Origin: Nonomuraea thailandensis
Lineage (GTDB): Bacteria > Actinomycetota > Actinomycetes > Streptosporangiales > Streptosporangiaceae
DNA: 64,000 nt
Reading direction: 5' to 3'
Assembly (NCBI RefSeq): GCF_024172165.1
Contig: NZ_JAMZEB010000002.1
Location: 6,717,501-6,781,500, forward strand
The translations under genes and the position numbers were made by a program. The stretch's first letter is position 1. Every line of letters begins with the position of its first letter. Positions 41,874-50,428 of the stretch are shown here, piece after piece. The notes beneath the pieces are model-generated. The model searched no databases. It saw only the letters and a program-made list of their open reading frames with translations, and was not told where the DNA came from.

Positions 41874-42519
41874 GTGGAACTCGGCATCCTGTCCCTGTCC
41901 GATCTGCAAGACCGACCCCGCCGCCGGCACGCTCCACGACCCCGCCCGGCGCACCCGCGAGATCGTCTCCTACGCCATCGCCGCCGACCAGGCCGGACTG
42001 GACGCCTTCACCCTGTTCGGCATCGACCCCGCCGACTACGACGAGGTGTTCGCCGAGAAACTCGACCTGCTGCTCGCCATCCGCGACAGCGAGTACGTCA
42101 CCTGGTCCGGCCGCCATCGCCCCGCCCTGAACCACCTGCCCGTCCCGTCCCGCCCCCAGCAGGCACGGCTGCCGCTGTGGCTCGGCGGAAAGGCCTCCCG
42201 GGACGCCCGCGCCGACCTGTTCCCCTTCTACCGCGAATACCTGCGCCCCAAGACCCCCGGCGGCCGCGGTTGGCTGGTCAGTGCCGAGCAGTACCAGGCC
42301 CTCTCCGGCCCTTTCGGCGCGCTGATGACCGGCAGCCCCCAGGAAGTCATCGCCAAGATCCTCACCGAACGCGAACTGTTCGGCATCGACCGCTTCATGG
42401 GACAAGTCGACTTCGGCGGCATGCCGGCGCCCATGGTGGGCGACTCCCTCGAACTGCTGGCCACCGAGGTCGCGCCCGCCATCCGCAAGGAACTCGGCCT
42501 GCCGCCAGGACCGGCCTGA
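41874..42519 (+). pseudogene. Luciferase-like flavin oxidoreductase with a frameshift and two internal deletions
   Basis: A GTG at 41874 with AAGGAG upstream starts MELGILSLSDLQ. One extra A at about 41910 shifts the frame; the correct continuation is TDPAAGTLHDPARRTREIV. The segment DAFTLFGIDPADYDEVFAEK then joins two parts that in the family are about 80 residues apart. A second loss of about 60 residues lies at PLWLGGKASRDARADLFPFY. The C-terminal part (REYLRPKTPGGRGW to the end) is intact. A full member has about 340 residues. It lies inside an otherwise intact operon. Confidence 0.75.
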
Positions 42520-42621
42520 CCGGAGCCACCGGCGCCCCATCCCCACAGCCACTCCCACGGTGGCAGCCGCAGCCGGCTGAAGCCTTCCACCGGTGATCCA
42601 CTTTTCGAGGAGCAGACCGCC

Positions 42622-43506
42622 ATGACCACCATCACCGATCCGTCCTACGTCGACCCGGCTCGGATCAACCCCCGCGCTGTGCGTCTTCTCAAGGCGTTCA
42701 AGGACGCCCTGGCCCGCCTGCGCGATGAGGAGGGGCTGACCTTCGACGACCTCAACACGGTCGCCGGTCTCCTGCAGCAGATGCAGGCGGCCACCGGTGC
42801 CCCGCTGGCACTCCTGGCCATGCCGCTGTACAGCGAGCTCTTCCAAGGTGGCCAGGACGGCTACACGCCCTCCGACGACGTCGACAGCCCCACCTTCGTT
42901 CCCGGCTCCCCGCGCATCGACAACCCCGGCACCCTGCCGATGCGACCGGACGAACCCGGCACCCCGCTGATCGCCTCCGGCCGCGTCCTCGACGGCAACG
43001 GCCAGCCGCTCGCCGGCGCCAAGCTGGACATCTACCACGCGGCCAACAACGGCAACTACTCCGGAGTGTTCGACGACAGCGTGCCCACCTACAACCTGCG
43101 CGGGCACCTGCTCACCGACGCCGACGGCCGCTACCGCTTCACCACCATCAGCCCCGTCGCCTACGCCGAGCCCCACGTCGCAGCGGTCGACGGGGTCGCC
43201 GAAGCCGCCGCGGCCGTCGGACGCAGCCTGTACCGCCCGGCTCACATCCACTACGAACTCCACCACCCCGATCTGGTCACCTCCTGGCGAGGCGAGATCT
43301 ACTTCCGCGGAGACCCGGTGATCCCCGTCGACTTCGTCGGCCCCAAGCTGGCCCACCCCGCCCTGCAGGCCGACACCGTCCTGCACGAGGACCCCACCGA
43401 CATCGCCGCGCACGGCTTCCAGAGCCCCTACCGGACGGCCGAGTTCGACTTCATCCTCAAGACCCGCACCAGCCCCGACACCGCCGCCCCGAAGGAAGCG
43501 GCATGA
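42622..43506 (+). CDS. Intradiol ring-cleavage dioxygenase (catechol/hydroxyquinol type)
   Basis: 294 residues. A helical N-terminal domain (about 1-110) is followed by the beta-sandwich catalytic domain. Iron ligands fit Tyr157 (TYNLRG), Tyr181 (PVAYAEP), His208 and His210 (RPAHIHYEL). DIYHAANNGNYSGVFDD is the substrate-side loop and differs somewhat from classical catechol 1,2-dioxygenases, so the substrate may be a hydroxyquinol or substituted catechol. GAGGAG precedes the ATG at 42622. It overlaps the SnoaL-like gene by 4 bases. Confidence 0.9.
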   Translation: MTTITDPSYVDPARINPRAVRLLKAFKDALARLRDEEGLTFDDLNTVAGLLQQMQAATGAPLALLAMPLYSELFQGGQDGYTPSDDVDSPTFVPGSPRIDNPGTLPMRPDEPGTPLIASGRVLDGNGQPLAGAKLDIYHAANNGNYSGVFDDSVPTYNLRGHLLTDADGRYRFTTISPVAYAEPHVAAVDGVAEAAAAVGRSLYRPAHIHYELHHPDLVTSWRGEIYFRGDPVIPVDFVGPKLAHPALQADTVLHEDPTDIAAHGFQSPYRTAEFDFILKTRTSPDTAAPKEAA

Positions 43507-43937
43507 CTCCCGCCGACGCCACAGCCTGGTCGCTGGCCCGGCTGAACCACGCCTTCTTCCACCACTACGACCGCCACGCCTACGACGCGCTGCTCGACCT
43601 GTTCACCCCCGACGCCCGGTACGAAGTGCACGGACGGAGCCTGCGCGGCCACGCCGAGATCCGCGACGTGCTCAACGCCCGATCCGGACCCGAGCTGACC
43701 ATCCGCCACCTGGTGACCAGCCAGCACTTCCACACCATCACCGACACCACCGCCCAGGCCACCATCTGCGTGATCGCCTATGCCGGCCCGGCCCCTACCG
43801 GCGAGGGCCCCGCTCACTATCCGGCCGAGAACGCCGGGCACATCGTCGAACTGACCGACCACTACCAGGCCGAGAATGGTCGATGGAAGATCGCACACCG
43901 CACAGCCACCGCGATTCTCAGCCCGGCATCCAGCTGA
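43503..43937 (+). CDS. SnoaL-like (NTF2-fold) protein
   Basis: 144 residues of the nuclear-transport-factor-2-like fold: ALLDLFTPDARYEVHGRSLRG, then HLVTSQHFHTITD and NGRWKIAHRTAT at the end. Members act as isomerases, hydratases or small ring-hydroxylation helpers. Last gene of the dioxygenase operon and followed by a strong terminator. Confidence 0.85.
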   Translation: MTPADATAWSLARLNHAFFHHYDRHAYDALLDLFTPDARYEVHGRSLRGHAEIRDVLNARSGPELTIRHLVTSQHFHTITDTTAQATICVIAYAGPAPTGEGPAHYPAENAGHIVELTDHYQAENGRWKIAHRTATAILSPASS

Positions 43938-43951
43938 TCGCCAGCCGTCCA

Positions 43952-43983
43952 GCCGTTGCGGGATCGGCCATTCCCGCAACGGC
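43952..43983. terminator. Strong hairpin terminator after the dioxygenase operon
   Basis: GCCGTTGCGGGA (43952-43963) and TCCCGCAACGGC (43972-43983) form a perfect 12-bp stem with an 8-base loop. Confidence 0.85.
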
Positions 43984-44059
43984 GCGGTGCATGAGGTGAT
44001 GTCTCTAGCCGTTTCGTAGGCGACCACCCGATGCCGCGAAGTTCAGACAGGTAGGCGCC

Positions 44060-44412
44060 CGCTTGGTTTGGCAGAAGCTGATCTGTGGCCTGGCCGGTCC
44101 GGCGCGGTCCCGCTGGCGAATCCGTTGACACCGGGGACTCGATACCGGCGATGGCGGACCGTCGCCATGGACGGGTGCAGCTCGTTGAAAGTCCCTGACC
44201 ACGCACGTAACCGCGGCCGGCTCGGCAAGCTCCGTAACAAAATGGGCCCGGCCGGCTACCCCACGCTGACGCTGATGGCGCTGATGGAGACCGGCACTCG
44301 GGGCATGCTGGGAGCGACCTTCGGCCCACCCGATGCCCACGAGACCGTCCACGCCTCCCGACTGCTGCACCTGCTCAACCGCGACATGCTGCTGCTGACC
44401 GCATCGGCCCGC
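44060..44412 (+). pseudogene. IS4-type transposase remnant
   Basis: Translated pieces LVWQKLICGLAGPA (one frame) and RYRRWRTVAMDGCSSLKVPD, then GYPTLTLMALMETGTRGML and LLHLLNRDMLLLT (another frame) match the start and first catalytic Asp region (AMDG) of IS4-family transposases. Frameshifted and missing both ends. Confidence 0.65.
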
Positions 44413-44420
44413 TGCGGGCC

Positions 44421-45749
44421 TCACCTGTGGTCGTGGAGGAAGGCGGAGATGCCGGTGCGGGTTGGGTAATCGGGCAGGGGCGAGGGCTCGCCCTGGAGGA
44501 ACGCTGTGATGACGGCGGCGGCGCGCTCGTTGTTGTCGTCGAGGCCGTTCCACATGCGGTGTCCGACGCCGGGCATGTATTGGGTTCGCTCGATGGCGGG
44601 GTCGGCGGCGAGGATGCTGGTCTGCCATTGGCGTGTCTGTGAGGAGCATTCGGCGATCATCAGCATCGCGGGGGTTCGGGAGCGGCTCAGCCCGGGGGCG
44701 ATGGAGGGTGAGTCTTTGATCGTCTGCATGATGCGGAGGCTCGCGGCGGCATTGAAGGAGAAGTTCTCCGCGGTGTCCTCGGTGGGGATGCGGCCGGCGT
44801 CGCGCGCGCAGTAGGCGGAGGCGGTGTCGCTGCCGAGGTCGGCGGCTTTGAAGGCGTTGACGCCTTCGGCCTGCGTGATCAGGCCGGTGTCGGGCGGCAG
44901 GAGCCCGAGTTGGACGAGGCCGAGTGCGACGGCGTACCGGGGGACGTGCGTCGCCCGCGCTCCGGTCGGGGCCGGGGCGAGGCCACGCGCGGACGGCCGC
45001 CCTTGTTGCCCGCTGATCTGTGCGGTGGGGCCGTCCATGGGGCCGGGTTCGGCGATGATCGCCCGGTGCACGCGGGCGGCGGTGTCCGGGGTGGCCAGGG
45101 CCCGGGTGAGCACGATCGCGCCCGCGGAGAATCCGAGGACGTCGGCCGGGCCCTTGTCCAGGCGGTCGATGAAGGCGGCGAGGTCGCGTACGGATCTGGA
45201 GATCGTGTACTGCTGCATGGGCAGCAGGTCGCTTCGCCCGCCGCCGGGGTGCTCGTAGGCGTACACGTCGTAGCCCTGTCCGGCCAGGAGCCGCAGGAAG
45301 CGGTGGTCGAGCACGGAGATGGAGCGGACGGGCCCGCCGTGGAGGTAGACGAGCGGCTTGGCACGGCGGGGGGCGCCGGCTTCGGGGGGATAGTGGTAGA
45401 CGGCGACCCGGCTTCCCGTGCTCAGGCTCCAGTGTTTCGTCGCGACGAAGGGCAGGCCGGGCGGGTACTGCCGGGTCGTGGGAACGGTGGGGACGCAGAC
45501 TGACGCGGTGAGCGCGGCGGCGGCGACCACTGGGACGAAGGGCCACAGCCGGCCCGGCCAGGTACGGCCCCGGCCTCGCCACAGTGCGGCGATGATGCCG
45601 ACTGCGAGGGCGGTCAGCCAGGCGGCGAGCCCGGAGCGCGCGCCGTCCGTCGCTACGACGAGGGCGAGGAACAGCCCGGCCAGCCCCACGACGGCGAGCA
45701 GGGCCAGGAGCAGACGGCCGAGGAGGCGGATGACGGCGGGGAGAGACAT
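44421..45749 (-). CDS. Membrane-anchored alpha/beta hydrolase
   Basis: 442 residues from the ATG at 45749. Three hydrophobic N-terminal segments (LLGRLLLALLAVVGLAGLFL, AAWLTALAVGIIAAL and WPFVPVVAAAALTASVC) are followed by an extracytoplasmic hydrolase domain. That domain has PLVYLHGGPV (oxyanion), DVLGFSAGAIVLTRA (nucleophile Ser in GFSAG) and GVGHRMWNG near the end (His). The ADPAIERTQYM stretch may hold the Asp. The substrate is unknown. The divergent TetR gene and a triple operator between them suggest tight control. Confidence 0.85.
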   Translation of the reverse strand: MSLPAVIRLLGRLLLALLAVVGLAGLFLALVVATDGARSGLAAWLTALAVGIIAALWRGRGRTWPGRLWPFVPVVAAAALTASVCVPTVPTTRQYPPGLPFVATKHWSLSTGSRVAVYHYPPEAGAPRRAKPLVYLHGGPVRSISVLDHRFLRLLAGQGYDVYAYEHPGGGRSDLLPMQQYTISRSVRDLAAFIDRLDKGPADVLGFSAGAIVLTRALATPDTAARVHRAIIAEPGPMDGPTAQISGQQGRPSARGLAPAPTGARATHVPRYAVALGLVQLGLLPPDTGLITQAEGVNAFKAADLGSDTASAYCARDAGRIPTEDTAENFSFNAAASLRIMQTIKDSPSIAPGLSRSRTPAMLMIAECSSQTRQWQTSILAADPAIERTQYMPGVGHRMWNGLDDNNERAAAVITAFLQGEPSPLPDYPTRTGISAFLHDHR

Positions 45750-45753
45750 ATGA

Positions 45754-45789
45754 GTTTCCAAACGCTGTTTTGAAACGACGTTTGGAAAC
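45754..45789. promoter_or_regulatory. Triple GTTTNNAAAC operator array with 13-bp period
   Basis: GTTTCCAAAC (45754), GTTTTGAAAC (45767) and GTTTGGAAAC (45780) are each near-palindromic and start exactly 13 bases apart, while the outer two form an 11-bp inverted repeat. They fill the space just upstream of the hydrolase start, 27 bases before the TetR start. Confidence 0.8.
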
Positions 45790-45816
45790 GCTACCAGCTC
45801 GGCTAGGCTGGTCGTC

Positions 45817-46392
45817 GTGGGAAGGCCGAGAACCAACGACGACAGCGTGAGGGACCGCCTCATCGAGTCCGCGACCGAGATGTTCGCCACCCGCCCACGG
45901 GAGTCGATCACCATCCGCGCCCTGGCCGCCGCAGCCGGCACCGCGACCGCCGCGGTCTACTCGCTGTTCGACGGCAAGGACGGGCTGATCGCCGAAGTGC
46001 GCAACAGGGCGGTCGCCGGGCTGTCCCGGGAGCTGTCGGCGGTGCCGACCTCCGATGATCCCCTCGCCGACCTCTATGCGCTGGCGGTCGCGTACCGGCG
46101 ATGGGGGCGCGAGCACCGCCACCTCTACACCGTGTTGTTCGGCGGCGTGCAGAGCTTCGACCCGTCCGGCGAAGTGGGCGCCGCAGATCCCGTCAGGCCG
46201 CTCATCGAGGCGATAGACCGCGCTCGATCGGCCGCCGCGCTCTCGGGTGACGCGACCTCGATCGCGCTCTCCCTGTGGGTGACCCTGCACGGTCTGGTGA
46301 CGCTCGAACTGGCCGGTGCCCTCGACACCGGCGCGGCCGAGGCCACCTTCCGCTCGGCGATCCCCGCCGCGCTGCGCGGCTGGGCAGCCTGA
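45817..46392 (+). CDS. TetR/AcrR family regulator
   Basis: 191 residues from a GTG. N-terminal HTH IRALAAAAGTATAAVYSLF around 33-51, then a WHG-type C-terminal domain (YRRWGREHRHLYTVLFGGV) and SLWVTLHGLVTLELAGAL. It is divergent from the membrane-anchored hydrolase with the triple GTTTNNAAAC array between them, so it should repress both itself and the hydrolase. Confidence 0.9.
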   Translation: MGRPRTNDDSVRDRLIESATEMFATRPRESITIRALAAAAGTATAAVYSLFDGKDGLIAEVRNRAVAGLSRELSAVPTSDDPLADLYALAVAYRRWGREHRHLYTVLFGGVQSFDPSGEVGAADPVRPLIEAIDRARSAAALSGDATSIALSLWVTLHGLVTLELAGALDTGAAEATFRSAIPAALRGWAA

Positions 46393-46947
46393 CCTCATGT
46401 CGGCGCCTCGTCCCGGCCTGATCGGTCACCAGAAGGACGACGCACTTCGAGACTCGCGGTGAGCTGTGGGCCGATACTGCTGAAGAGAGCCCGCACACCA
46501 GGTACGTGATAACGGTCCATATCCCGTACATGAGCGATCACGGCGGCACGTCGACCAGGAGAACCCCTCGCCGGGACGCTGCGCGACTCCGGCACGTCAT
46601 CCGGTACATCACCCAGGTTGGCACAGTGGCCGCCGCCCGGCGGCCGGCATGACTGCCGCACCAAAGATCACCGCCCTTCGCGGTGGGCACGTCACGCTCG
46701 CCGCATCAGTCATCTAGGGTTGCAGGACCCTTCCAGCAGGTCAGAGGCCGATGATCTCTTCTTTCACGTAGGGCAAGCTGACCGCAGGTCGAGGCCCATG
46801 CGGGCCTGGTCTCGACCCGAGCTCAAAGAAGAGCCACTGGTCCATCAGCCGCGTGAAAAGACCCCGCCGGACGTGCTTGGGTCTTGATCTGCGGGTTGGC
46901 GGCTTGGGTGCGTCTTGTTGCTGAAGGCGTGTCGCGGTCGAATGCGG
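46393..46947. other. No supported gene
   Basis: A minus-strand frame (46395-46664) has a short plausible stretch (AAVIAHVRDMDRYHVPGV) but no start or family match. The rest shows nothing. Confidence 0.4.
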
Positions 46948-47364
46948 TCAGTCGCTGCTGAGCACGCTGGTGTTCTGGCAGGCGGTCAGGCGCCACTGCC
47001 CGTCTTCCTTTGCCATGACGAACAGTGGCGTGCCCACCTCCTCCGTCCCGTCCGGGTTGCGATAGACCTGGCGCACCTTCACGGCCGCGACGTCGGGACG
47101 GATGAACAGCACGTGTTCGACCTCGAACATGACCGTGGTGTCCTGCATCGCTCCGGGAAGCACCTGGTGCGTGAACGTCGAGATCGCATCACGGCCGAAG
47201 AGGCGCTTGCCGTGGCCCGTTGTCCAGATCGCGTCAGCTCGGAACAGAGCAACGAACTCGTCAGGGAGTTCGTTGCTCTGGGAGTGCTCAACCGCGGCCA
47301 CCACCTGCTTGATCGCTTCAATGTCGGTCTGGCTCGCCTGGTCAGCAAGGTTCGTTGTGCTCAT
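46948..47364 (-). CDS. SgcJ/EcaC-like NTF2-fold protein
   Basis: 138 residues from the ATG at 47364. IKQVVAAVEHSQSNELPDEF, then FRADAIWTTGHGKRLFGRDA, EHVLFIRPDVAAVKVRQVY and QWRLTACQNT form the SnoaL/DUF4440 cone fold. Such proteins have been named oxidoreductases from enediyne clusters, but the activity is unproven. No strong ribosome site; a longer in-frame ATG at 47409 exists. It stands alone between regions of debris. Confidence 0.82.
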   Translation of the reverse strand: MSTTNLADQASQTDIEAIKQVVAAVEHSQSNELPDEFVALFRADAIWTTGHGKRLFGRDAISTFTHQVLPGAMQDTTVMFEVEHVLFIRPDVAAVKVRQVYRNPDGTEEVGTPLFVMAKEDGQWRLTACQNTSVLSSD

Positions 47365-47447
47365 GCCAATGAACGATAGAACCTTAAGTTTACTTGAGGT
47401 CAAGAGCATCCATCGTGCCCGGCCGGGCCTTGGTGCGCAGGAAGCGC

Positions 47448-47603
47448 TCAGGTCAGAAGTCCCAGGGTTTCGGGCGCCTCCCAGGCCGTGAGCTGCCGCT
47501 CAGGGTCGGTTTCCTGCTGCGAGAAGTGGTGGATCAGGTCGGCGAGGGCTTGCCGGTCCTGCTCGGACAGGTCCTGCAGGAGGACGGCCACCGGTTCGAT
47601 CAC
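47448..47603 (-). pseudogene. C-terminal tail of a MarR-like regulator
   Basis: The stretch AVLLQDLSEQDRQALADLIH, then HHFSQQETDPERQ, ends with a TGA at 47448. It matches the last helix of MarR-type regulators. The upstream part is missing; at 47603 the sequence switches to integrase remnants on the opposite strand. Confidence 0.5.
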
Positions 47604-47998
47604 GCCTCGGCGACGACCGCGCCCGCGTCCTGCTGGACACCTACGCCGGACTCGACCTGCACCAGCTGCGCCACAGCGCCGCCACCCACCTCGGCGACGC
47701 TAACGTGCCGCTGCAGCTCGTCATGGGCAAGACCCGGCACAAGAATCCGCGCACCGCCATGCGCTACGTCAAACCCGGCGCCGAAGCCGCCAAGGTCACC
47801 GAGGTCCTGGCACCGCGCCGCCGTACCCACCGATCAACTGAGTGGCGGCTCGCCGGAGCCAAGGAGTTCCGGGCCGACACCCAGCTTGACGCCCTCCAGG
47901 CCGCCGGCGTCACCCGCGTCTTCTCCGAGAAGATCTCCACCCGCGCCACCACCCGGCCCGAACTCGACAAGGCCGGGGCCTCGTCTCGTGTGACGTAG
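47603..47998 (+). pseudogene. Chimeric remnant: tyrosine integrase C-terminus fused to serine recombinase fragment
   Basis: One continuous open frame. The first 75 codons encode the end of a phage-type integrase: LHQLRHSAATHLGDANVPLQ (catalytic Arg), then GKTRHKNPRTAMRYVKPG (His and Tyr region). After a short linker come QLDALQAAGVTRVFSEKIST and RATTRPELDKA, part of the resolvase catalytic domain. Both pieces lack the rest of their proteins. No start codon or ribosome site is evident. Confidence 0.7.
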
Positions 47999-48059
47999 TG
48001 CTGCGGTTGGTGTGAAGGGTCAACCGCCGGCGTCTACCCCCCGGGGCAGGTCGCTGTGT

Positions 48060-48926
48060 TCAGCGGTGCTCGGACTCCACCGGGAGCCACAATTCGGCGT
48101 CGGCCACGGTCTTCTCTGGCGACAGCCGGACACGGAGGATCTCGGGGCCGGTGCGGGTGCGGTACGGGTTCGACGGGAACCACTCGGTGAACACGTCCCG
48201 CCACAGCTCCTGGATGGCCCGTGGCGCGGGCCCCGAGGTGGTGAAGACCGCCCAGGTGCCGGCTGGGACGGCCAGCGTGGTCGCGCCTTCCGGAGCGGCC
48301 GCGGAGGTGATCACGCCGTGGTGGTAGTCGAGCTCATCACCCTCGGCGCGGCTGGGATCCACGTCGTCGCATACCCCGACGACGCCGTACGGTTCCTGGT
48401 CCGACAGCTTCTCCAGGCGGTCCAGGGCCTGTGGATCGATCTTACGGACAAAGTCGATGATTGCCTGGTTCGGGCCCGCGTGCACCAGCGGCACCCGGGC
48501 CTTGAACCCGACGACGGTGAAGTCCGCCTTGTCCACGACGCGGTACCGCATGCTGCTGCTTCCTTCGATGGTGAGGCGGAAGGCCATTCGGGGCTGGGAG
48601 GTGAGCGCGGCGCCGGTACGCCGGGCCTCGCCTGGTCCGATGCCGTGCATGGCACGAAACGCCCGCGCGAACGCCTCACCGGAGCCGTAGCCGTAGCGCA
48701 CCGCGATATCCAGCAGCGTTGCACGCCCCGCGAGGACTTCGGCGCCCGCCAGGGTGAGCCGGCGGCGCCGGACGTACTCCGCGAGCGGCATGCCCGCCAG
48801 CGCGGAGAACATCCGGCGCAGGTGCTGCTCCGAGGTGGCCGCGATGCGCGCCAGCTCCTCCACGTCGACGGCCTGGTCGAGATGGCCCTCGATGTGCTCC
48901 ATGGCCTGGTTCAGCCGCTCCAGCAT
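48060..48926 (-). CDS. AraC family regulator with GyrI-like effector domain
   Basis: 288 residues, with the Rob/SoxS-style DNA-binding domain at the N-terminus (residues 1-105: VEELARIAATSEQHLRRMFS, then DIAVRYGYGSGEAFARAF). A GyrI-like small-molecule-binding domain follows (125-285) with VVDKADFTVVGFKARVPL and VPAGTWAVFTTSGPAP. This architecture senses drugs or lipophilic compounds. Good ATG start. Transcribed in the same direction as the PhyH gene upstream, with a 61-base gap. Confidence 0.92.
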   Translation of the reverse strand: MLERLNQAMEHIEGHLDQAVDVEELARIAATSEQHLRRMFSALAGMPLAEYVRRRRLTLAGAEVLAGRATLLDIAVRYGYGSGEAFARAFRAMHGIGPGEARRTGAALTSQPRMAFRLTIEGSSSMRYRVVDKADFTVVGFKARVPLVHAGPNQAIIDFVRKIDPQALDRLEKLSDQEPYGVVGVCDDVDPSRAEGDELDYHHGVITSAAAPEGATTLAVPAGTWAVFTTSGPAPRAIQELWRDVFTEWFPSNPYRTRTGPEILRVRLSPEKTVADAELWLPVESEHR

Positions 48927-48987
48927 GCATGCCCTCCTTCCGCAGCCCCTTCACGGCCGCCTTGCCGACGATAGTCGGCAAGCACCT

Positions 48988-49773
48988 CTATCCAGCGCCG
49001 CCCCCGTCCCGTCCCAGCCCCTGGCGGATCGCGATCTCCACCAGTGAGTACGCGCCGTCGGCCCGATCCAGTTCGTACGGCGCGGCCGGCAGGAGCGGCG
49101 GCTGGGCCATGAAGCGCGGCCGCACCCCGTGGTGCGGTTGCGCAGCGTGCACCAGGAACGGATGGCACAGGAAAACGTCGCCCGGGGACCCGGTGGCGAG
49201 GGCGAGCGGCCGGTGGTCGGACGCCGCCACCAGATCGGGTGCGAGGGTCAGCCCGCTCGCCCCGTCCTCCCCGTACTTCTCCAGCACCTTCGGCACGTCG
49301 AGGTGTGAGCCGACCCGGATCCGGGTCGGGGCGTCCTCCTCACCGACTTCGCTGAACAGGAACAACATCAGCAGCGCCCGCCCCTGGGAGCGCAGATTCG
49401 TGAAGTACCAGCTCTCGCCCTCCGGCAGATAGCTCCCCTCGATGTGCCAGCCCGCGTCGTTCGGTTCCTCCTCGTGGGGGAAGCGCAGCGGGAACGTGCC
49501 CAGTGAGTAGCGCGGCTCCCAGCGTCCCGCGCCGACGAGCAGGTCGTATGCATGGTGCAGGGCCGGGGAATTGGGTGCGGCCGCGAACGGTCCCTGCGCC
49601 ATCCCGGCCACCCAGTGCACGGGCTGCGTCCACGTCGACGGGTCGTCCGGGTCGCAGCCCGTCTCCCGCCACAGCAGCCGCGCACAGTCCGCGGCCACGC
49701 GCGGCGCGACGGCACCCTCCAACTTCACGAAGCCGTCGCGGAGGAAACGGGATTTCAAGGTCGTGTCATCCAT
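48988..49773 (-). CDS. Phytanoyl-CoA dioxygenase (PhyH) family protein
   Basis: 261 residues from the ATG at 49773. Double-stranded beta-helix dioxygenase with RDGFVKLEGAVAP at the N-terminus. The Fe-binding motif fits HIEGSY (HxE instead of HxD), with the distal HPFLVHAAQPHHG (His) and an Arg for 2-oxoglutarate in GVRPRFMAQPP. Iron- and 2-oxoglutarate-dependent oxygenation of an unknown small molecule is expected. It precedes the AraC/GyrI gene and may share its regulation. Confidence 0.85.
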   Translation of the reverse strand: MDDTTLKSRFLRDGFVKLEGAVAPRVAADCARLLWRETGCDPDDPSTWTQPVHWVAGMAQGPFAAAPNSPALHHAYDLLVGAGRWEPRYSLGTFPLRFPHEEEPNDAGWHIEGSYLPEGESWYFTNLRSQGRALLMLFLFSEVGEEDAPTRIRVGSHLDVPKVLEKYGEDGASGLTLAPDLVAASDHRPLALATGSPGDVFLCHPFLVHAAQPHHGVRPRFMAQPPLLPAAPYELDRADGAYSLVEIAIRQGLGRDGGGAG

Positions 49774-49794
49774 GCCCCCATCGTGAGACGACAC

Positions 49795-49937
49795 CGGCCC
49801 GGATCACCCGACATTCTCGCTACCGCCTTTGTCGGGTATGCGTTTGAGCGTACGGTCTCCGGTCGTGCCACCCGCCGACATCGGCCCCTTGCAAGACGAA
49901 GACATCGTGCGCCGGCCAGCCTGACCGGTCGGCCCCC
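49795..49937. other. Short intergenic stretch
   Basis: Divergent region upstream of the PhyH gene; no clear operator or gene. Confidence 0.4.
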
Positions 49938-50183
49938 GTGCAGGCGGTTCAGCCGGTCACGGGCCGCTGGGCGGCGCGCCGCCGGCCGTCGTGCTGCGTG
50001 TACGGCCTGGACGGCCTCGTACACCGGCGCTTCGGCGTGGAAGGCGGTGCGGGCCCGGCGGCCCGGTTCAGGGAAGGCTGGGCCAAGGGCGCGTTCGGGC
50101 AGCCCGTACGCGACCCGACCAGCTTGGCCTTCTCCGCGGCGTCCACGCTGAGCTACCGCATACCGGTGTGCCCCCTCACCTAG
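49938..50183 (+). pseudogene. Possible C-terminal fragment of an unknown protein
   Basis: The plus strand reads YGLDGLVHRRFGVEGGAGPA, then FREGWAKGAFGQPVRDPTSL, ending TLSYRIPVCPLT with good third-base bias. No convincing start exists. Not recognised; could be debris. Confidence 0.3.
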
Positions 50184-50185
50184 GG

Positions 50186-50428
50186 TTACCAGCCACCGTT
50201 TCCGCCGCCGATGTCGGCTCCCGAGGAACCGCCCGACTCATCACCGCCTCGTGCACGCCGGAAGATCAACCAAGCGAGCCCTGCCAAGGTGTAGATGGCC
50301 AGGCCGGTCAGGGCGAGATTACCGAGCAGGTCCCAGGATGCGTCCCCCTGCAGTGTGGCCAGGCCGAATATGACCGCAGGGACGGCAAGCGGGGCCAGCG
50401 CCGCCAGCACGTATCCGTACCACCGCAT
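50186..50428 (-). CDS. Small two-helix membrane protein
   Basis: 80 residues: a first hydrophobic helix YVLAALAPLAVPAVIFGLAT, a second LLGNLALTGLAIYTLAGLAW, then a basic RRARGG and a Gly/Ser-rich tail. No family assigned. An ATG start without a strong ribosome site. Confidence 0.6.
   Translation of the reverse strand: MRWYGYVLAALAPLAVPAVIFGLATLQGDASWDLLGNLALTGLAIYTLAGLAWLIFRRARGGDESGGSSGADIGGGNGGW

Noticed and set aside
41782..43413. A 543-codon minus-strand frame
   Set aside because: It is antisense to the luciferase-like and intradiol dioxygenase genes, and its translation is Gly/Val/Asp-rich without motifs.
44005..46398. A 797-codon minus-strand frame
   Set aside because: It crosses the TetR gene, the operator array and the hydrolase gene in a wrong frame, giving Arg/Pro-rich low-complexity sequence.
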